Below, in pieces: positions 54,872 to 58,843 of a stretch of DNA of 58,843 nt. The stretch is from RYN-428 sp035551995 (GTDB taxonomy: Bacteria; Planctomycetota; Phycisphaerae; Tepidisphaerales; Tepidisphaeraceae), in assembly GCA_035551995.1 (NCBI GenBank), contig DASZME010000044.1, forward strand, positions 1 through 58,843, written 5' to 3'. The position numbers and the translations under genes were made by a program. Within the stretch, counting starts at the first letter, position 1. The number at the start of each line of letters is the position of its first letter. The notes beneath the pieces were generated by a model, which saw only the letters and a list, made by a program, of their open reading frames with translations, was not told the DNA's origin and did no database searches.

Positions 54872-56299
54872 GTGGCAACTCATGCGTCCGACAACTCGAC
54901 CCGCGCGAACGACCGCTCTGACTTTCAGGGCGGCTCGAAGTTGTTTGGCATCGGCGCGGCCATGGGCGTCGTCGGCCTTGTCGCCGCCCTGGCGCTTGGA
55001 TTCAGCGGAACCTCGGTCTTGCGTCCGTTCCTGTTCGGCTATCTGGCCGCCTATATGTTCGTGCTGCTTTTGGCGCTGGGATCGCTGGCGTTCGTGCTGC
55101 TTCAACATCTGACCCGCGCCGCCTGGAGCGTCGGCGTCCGCCGGACGGCGGAAAACTTCGCCGCCACGCTGCCGGTGCTGGCGGTCTTCGCGCTGCCGAT
55201 CCTGCTTTCGGTGGCGTTTTTGAACGGCGGGCTTTATCGCTGGGCGCTTCCGATGAGCCGGGCCTCGGCCCAGGATATCGCCGCCGCCGATAAATCCGAA
55301 GCCGAGCTCGAAGAAGGCGGCGCGGCCGATCTGGAAAAAACCACGCCGATCGTTCCGACCACCGCCCAGCAGGAAACCAACCAAGGCCTCGCGAAATTCG
55401 CCGCCCCGTCTGATCCGGCCAAGTTCACCCTCGATCCGCTGGACCTGATGAAACGCAACTACGGCCTGCACTGGCTCAATCCGTGGTTCTTCATCTTCCG
55501 CGTCATCGTCTATTTCGCCTGCTGGATCGGCATCGCCCGCTGGTATCGCCGGCTTTCCGTCGAGCAGGACAGGAGCGGAAACGACACGCTCTCGCTGCTC
55601 ATGCAGACGCGGGCGGCGCCGTGCCTGGTCCTTCTCGGCCTAACCATCACCGGGGCGGCTTTCGACTTTGTCATGTCGCTCGACCCGCACTGGTATAGCA
55701 CGATGTTCGGCGTCGTTTATATCGCCAACTCATTCGTCGGCTCCTACGCCCTGCTGATCATCACCGTCTATCTGCTTCAAAAATTCGGCTATCTCCAGCA
55801 GAGCATCACCCGCGAACATTTTCATGACCTGGGTAAATATCTCTTTGGCTTCACCTTCTTTTACGGCTATGTCTTCTTCTCGCAATACATGCTGATGTGG
55901 TACGCCAACATCCCCGAGGAAACCGAGTGGATGGTCCGCCACGGCGCCAGCACCGATATCTGGAACGGATGGAACACGGTCATTCTCGTCCTCCTGTTCT
56001 GCCACATTCTGATCCCCTTCGCCGGCTTGCTGTCGCGTTTTCCGAAACGCAGGCCGAATCTGCTGGTGTTCTGGGCGGTTTGGCAGTTTGTGTTTGTCGC
56101 CGTTGATATGTACTGGCTGGTGATGCCGGAGATCGGCGCCACCGGGCCGGAACTTATCAACATCGTAATTAATGTGTGCGCCGCCGTCGGATTGCTGGGC
56201 GTATTGATCGCCGCGTATGGCCGATTGGCGTCCAGCGCCGCCCTTCGCCCGATCCATGATCCAAGGTTGGCCGATTCGCTGGTGTTTGAGAATATTTGA
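54872..56299 (+). CDS. actF: ACIII subunit ActF, NrfD-type membrane protein
   Basis: A 475-residue membrane protein with about ten helices (GIGAAMGVVGLVAALALGFS, FIFRVIVYFACWIGIARWYR, LVFWAVWQFVFVAVDMYWLV). A periplasmic acidic loop with the sequence ADKSEAELEEGGAADLEKT is at about residues 137-155. GTG 54872, ribosome site GGAG seven bases upstream; the TTG 54866 two codons earlier is less likely. 140 bases after actE. Confidence 0.93.
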   Translation: MATHASDNSTRANDRSDFQGGSKLFGIGAAMGVVGLVAALALGFSGTSVLRPFLFGYLAAYMFVLLLALGSLAFVLLQHLTRAAWSVGVRRTAENFAATLPVLAVFALPILLSVAFLNGGLYRWALPMSRASAQDIAAADKSEAELEEGGAADLEKTTPIVPTTAQQETNQGLAKFAAPSDPAKFTLDPLDLMKRNYGLHWLNPWFFIFRVIVYFACWIGIARWYRRLSVEQDRSGNDTLSLLMQTRAAPCLVLLGLTITGAAFDFVMSLDPHWYSTMFGVVYIANSFVGSYALLIITVYLLQKFGYLQQSITREHFHDLGKYLFGFTFFYGYVFFSQYMLMWYANIPEETEWMVRHGASTDIWNGWNTVILVLLFCHILIPFAGLLSRFPKRRPNLLVFWAVWQFVFVAVDMYWLVMPEIGATGPELINIVINVCAAVGLLGVLIAAYGRLASSAALRPIHDPRLADSLVFENI

Positions 56300-56304
56300 A
56301 GAAG

Positions 56305-56390
56305 TTGCTAGTTGTCAGTTGTCAGTTGTCTTTGTTGCTAGTGAAGAGAATATCGGCCCCTTTTAGCATTACTGACAACTGACAACTCAT
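56305..56390. repeat. Inverted heptamer repeats after actF
   Basis: Left AGTTGTCAGTTGTCAGTTGT and right ACTGACAACTGACAACTCA are inverse copies of the unit seen between actB and actC. The 60-base loop between them has no coding frame. Could form a long hairpin in the operon transcript. Confidence 0.6.
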
Positions 56391-56417
56391 TCTGTCTTTT
56401 GAGATGTGAGGCGTCCC

Positions 56418-56708
56418 ATGGCAATGAAACAAGAGGCCAATACCCCGATCGTGCTGACCATCGGCGCCGTCTCCGGTCTGCTGGTCCTGGTCATCTACTT
56501 CGGCGTGGAGGCATGGTTCCGGCAGGAAGAAAAAATCGAGATGGACGCCCAGTGGGAAAATAGCCCCAATACCTGGCTGATCGACATGCGCGACAGCCAG
56601 AAAGTCCATTTGGGCGGCATCGACGCCGCGATGAAAAAAGTAGTGGAAAGCGGCGGAAAACTGCCTTCCACCCAGCCGGCGTCCGGACCGGCGGCTCGAG
56701 CCGAATAG
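56418..56708 (+). CDS. Small membrane protein of the ACIII/caa3 operon
   Basis: A 96-residue protein with one membrane helix (IVLTIGAVSGLLVLVIYFGV) and a soluble part AWFRQEEKIEMDAQWENSP, ending with a low-complexity tail. ATG 56418 has GAGG six bases upstream. Found between actF and the SCO gene, where many planctomycetes have a similar small gene; possibly an assembly factor. Not recognised as a named family. Confidence 0.6.
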   Translation: MAMKQEANTPIVLTIGAVSGLLVLVIYFGVEAWFRQEEKIEMDAQWENSPNTWLIDMRDSQKVHLGGIDAAMKKVVESGGKLPSTQPASGPAARAE

Positions 56709-56754
56709 TTGGTTGTCGAAGAGTTGGCGAAACCGCCGCGTGCATAAGATCAGT

Positions 56755-57621
56755 ATGCGAATCGAACACAAACACTCTCCGCCAATTGTTCTGGCTTTAG
56801 GGCTGGTGGCCCTTCTGTCCGCCGCGCTTCCCGCGCAAGCCGGTTTTGCCGACGGCATGGGACCCGGCGTGGACGCCAACCCGGTCTTCATCCCCGAGTC
56901 GGCCAAAAAAGTGAGCGTCGTCGAACACCTCAACGCCCCGCTGCCGCTGGACGCATGGTTCACCGACGATTCGGGAAAGGCCGTTCAGCTTCGACAATAT
57001 TTCGATAACGCCAAAAAACCGGTGCTGCTCCAGATCGGCTATTTCCGTTGTCCGATGCTTTGCGGACTGGTTTCGCGCGGGCTGGTCGATTCGTTGAAAG
57101 ACGTTCGGCTAAATGCCGGGCCGGATTATGAAGTCGTTTTCCTGAGCATCGACCCCAACGAAACGCCGGCGTTGGCCGCCCAGAAGAAACAGTCGTTTCT
57201 CCACGATTACGCCCGCGACGGCTCGACCGACGGCTGGCATCTACTCACCGGCAATAAACTCCAGATCGACCGGGTGACGCAGGCCGCCGGGGTCGAATAC
57301 AAATTCGTCGGCCAGGCGCAGCAGTATTCTCACCCGGCCGTCGTGGTTCTCGCCACGCCGCAGGGAATGATTTCGCGATATCTCTATGGCGTGAAGTTCG
57401 ACCCGACGACGATGCGATTGTCGCTGGTCGAGGCCTCGAACAACCAGATCGGAACCACGATCGACCAGTTCGTTCTCACCTGTTTCCAGTTCGACGGGAA
57501 ACAGGGAAAGTACGCGTGGGTGGCCATTAACCTGATGAAGCTTGGCGGCGCGGTGATGATTCTTTTCGTCGGCGGCGCCATCTTTTTCCTCAAGCGGTAC
57601 GAAAGAAAGCACCCCGTTTAG
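56755..57621 (+). CDS. SCO1/SenC-type copper chaperone
   Basis: A 288-residue protein. Signal peptide (IVLALGLVALLSAALPAQAG), the SCO copper motif CPMLC (Cys99 and Cys103 in FRCPMLCGLVSRGL) and His193 in QYSHPAVVVL, and a C-terminal membrane helix (LGGAVMILFVGGAIFFLKRY). It loads copper into the CuA site of the oxidase encoded next. ATG 56755; GTG 56740 is an alternative start. It lies 46 bases after the small membrane protein gene and 94 bases before coxB. Confidence 0.92.
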   Translation: MRIEHKHSPPIVLALGLVALLSAALPAQAGFADGMGPGVDANPVFIPESAKKVSVVEHLNAPLPLDAWFTDDSGKAVQLRQYFDNAKKPVLLQIGYFRCPMLCGLVSRGLVDSLKDVRLNAGPDYEVVFLSIDPNETPALAAQKKQSFLHDYARDGSTDGWHLLTGNKLQIDRVTQAAGVEYKFVGQAQQYSHPAVVVLATPQGMISRYLYGVKFDPTTMRLSLVEASNNQIGTTIDQFVLTCFQFDGKQGKYAWVAINLMKLGGAVMILFVGGAIFFLKRYERKHPV

Positions 57622-57715
57622 CGGCCTCGCTCGCGGGGCGCTCGACGATCCGGTGACGACGGATCGACGACCCGGTGAGCCGGATTGACGACGAAGACGA
57701 CCGAAAGCAGAGCGT

Positions 57716-58786
57716 ATGTTTCACTCACTACTGGCTGTTCAAACCTACTCCTTCTGGCTCCCCCAGGCGGCCACGCGCGACGCCACGGACCACGCCGACC
57801 CCCTGTTCTATTTCATCCTGGCGATCAATATTTTCTTCTCGTCGTTGATCATGGCGACGCTGGTGATCTTCGTGATCAAATACCGCCATAGCGACGGCGT
57901 TAAAAAGCACGATCCCACCGGCGGCCACAGCACCGCGCTGGAACTGACCTGGACAATCATTCCCACGCTTCTGGTGTTCGTTATTTTCTGGTACGGCTTC
58001 CGCAATTTCCTGCACGCCAACGTAATGCCGCCCAACGCCACGCTGGTCACGTGCAGCGGGAAGATGTGGAACTGGTCGTTTACCTACGACACGGGCCTGA
58101 CCGATCCGGAACTGCATCTGGTCGTCGATCGGCCGACGGTGATGATTCTCGAATCCGCCGACGTATTGCACGATCTGGACATTCCCGCGTTCCGCATGAA
58201 AAAGGACGCGGTGCCCGGCAGGTATAACCGCGAATGGTTTGAGCCGAACATGAAAGGCACGTTCGACATTTACTGCGCCATGTACTGCGGCCAAAACCAT
58301 TCGACCATGCGGGCCGACTGCGTCGTTCAGGATAAGGCCGACTACGATAGATGGATGGCCGACAAGTTGGACTGGCAAAAGCGGATGTCGTTTATCGATC
58401 GCGGCAAGGAACTGTATAAAACCCGCGGCTGCGCGACCTGCCATTCCGTCGAGCCTAACGTACGGATTACCGGCCCAAGCTGGGTGGACGTTTACGGTTC
58501 GACCGTTCCCCTCGAAGGGGGCGGATCGGTGCTGGCCGATGACGCTTATATCGAAGAGTCGGTCCTGAGACCGGCGGCGAAGATCGTGCAGGGTTATCAG
58601 AACGTGATGCCGAGCTTTGACGGCCAGCTAAAGCCCAATGATATTCAGGCAATCACCTGGTATCTGAAGTCGATTAGCAAGGACTTCAAGGGCGACCTGA
58701 CTCCAGGCCAGACCATCGGGAGCGGCAAGCATCCCACCACGGCGCCGGCGACCCAGCCCGTGGTGATGCTGACGACGCCAAAATAA
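57716..58786 (+). CDS. coxB: caa3-type cytochrome c oxidase subunit II (CuA plus cytochrome c)
   Basis: A 356-residue fusion. Two membrane helices (PLFYFILAINIFFSSLIMAT and LELTWTIIPTLLVFVIFWYG), the cupredoxin domain with CuA ligands in CAMYCGQNHSTM (Cys, Cys, His, Met) and upstream His, then a C-terminal cytochrome c domain with CATCH and M in NVMPSFDGQ. Receives electrons from cytochrome c or directly from ACIII. ATG 57716; subunit I should follow beyond the window edge. Confidence 0.95.
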   Translation: MFHSLLAVQTYSFWLPQAATRDATDHADPLFYFILAINIFFSSLIMATLVIFVIKYRHSDGVKKHDPTGGHSTALELTWTIIPTLLVFVIFWYGFRNFLHANVMPPNATLVTCSGKMWNWSFTYDTGLTDPELHLVVDRPTVMILESADVLHDLDIPAFRMKKDAVPGRYNREWFEPNMKGTFDIYCAMYCGQNHSTMRADCVVQDKADYDRWMADKLDWQKRMSFIDRGKELYKTRGCATCHSVEPNVRITGPSWVDVYGSTVPLEGGGSVLADDAYIEESVLRPAAKIVQGYQNVMPSFDGQLKPNDIQAITWYLKSISKDFKGDLTPGQTIGSGKHPTTAPATQPVVMLTTPK

Positions 58787-58799
58787 TACGTCGCATGCG

Positions 58800-58843
58800 C
58801 AGCGCTCCGGATCGTTTAGCCGCTCTGCTTGCGTGGCGCGTCG
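58800..58843. repeat. Partial palindromic repeat at the right edge
   Basis: GATCGTTTAGCCGCTCTGCTT then GCGTGGCGCGTCG resembles the core of the repeat family with copies at 22791, 34792 and 47457 (GTTTAGCGGC..GCTTGCGGGGCG). It is cut off by the window edge, so it cannot be checked for its other half. Confidence 0.4.

Noticed and set aside
56305..56390. CRISPR-like array after actF
   Set aside because: The units are seven bases long with no spacers of even length; it is a tandem/inverted short repeat, not CRISPR.

Overview
The window looks like chromosomal DNA of a planctomycete, most likely from the Phycisphaerae side of the phylum. It is GC-rich, and three very long surface proteins carry the planctomycete LEPR-XLL N-terminal signature. 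There is a PEP-CTERM protein, two paralogous secreted repeat proteins, an alternative complex III (ACIII) operon running into a caa3 oxidase, and many short palindromic intergenic repeats. The assignment rests on protein families only; there is no rRNA in the window.

Layout. 1-1450: the left edge is the end of an integrated element, with a tyrosine recombinase reading leftward out of the window next to the 3' end of a tRNA-Val(GAC). 1536-4000: a winged-helix replication-initiator-like gene, an ABM-family monooxygenase gene, and the wreck of a HicA/HicB toxin-antitoxin locus. 4000-9580: a secreted clan GH-A glycoside hydrolase, a frameshifted Rpn/DUF4351 pseudogene, a two-gene dehydrogenase operon (DenD-like plus beta-hydroxyacid dehydrogenase) and an AbrB-type gene without an ordinary start codon. 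9668-18651: a secreted 1007-residue triple-repeat protein, a small secreted protein, a PfkB sugar kinase and a beta-helix LEPR-XLL protein. 18718-24767: small housekeeping and stress genes (lipoprotein, pterin dehydratase, ASCH protein, OB-fold membrane protein, YgaP-like protein, PrxQ/Bcp, BrnT/BrnA-like pair, creatininase-family amidohydrolase). 25199-32770: a CBM6/Kelch surface protein, a paralogue of the 1007-residue protein, a PEP-CTERM protein, a 43-residue basic protein and a YqeY-like protein. 32913-34751: Rho and a Uma2-family nuclease.

35246-46185 is the most unusual unit. A 2361-residue surface protein with a membrane-anchored C-terminus overlaps by 4 bases a hybrid histidine kinase (sensor, PAS, HisKA, ATPase, REC, Hpt), followed 24 bases later by a REC-HD-GYP response regulator. 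This reads as an adhesin built together with a phosphorelay ending in cyclic-di-GMP hydrolysis. A gluzincin-like metallopeptidase follows.

47754-58786 encodes aerobic respiration: ActA (pentaheme), ActB (Mo-like plus FeS), ActC, ActD, ActE (monoheme), ActF, a small membrane protein, a SCO-type copper chaperone and caa3 subunit II with a fused cytochrome c domain. ACIII oxidises menaquinol or ubiquinol and passes electrons via cytochrome c domains to the oxidase, whose subunit I should lie just beyond the right edge.

Non-coding structure is notable. There is a family of about 110-bp palindromic repeats (three copies), a second hairpin repeat family, one copy of which is split by a 99-bp MITE with a 4-bp target duplication, heptamer-type repeats in two ACIII-operon gaps, and a perfect palindrome just upstream of the integrase.
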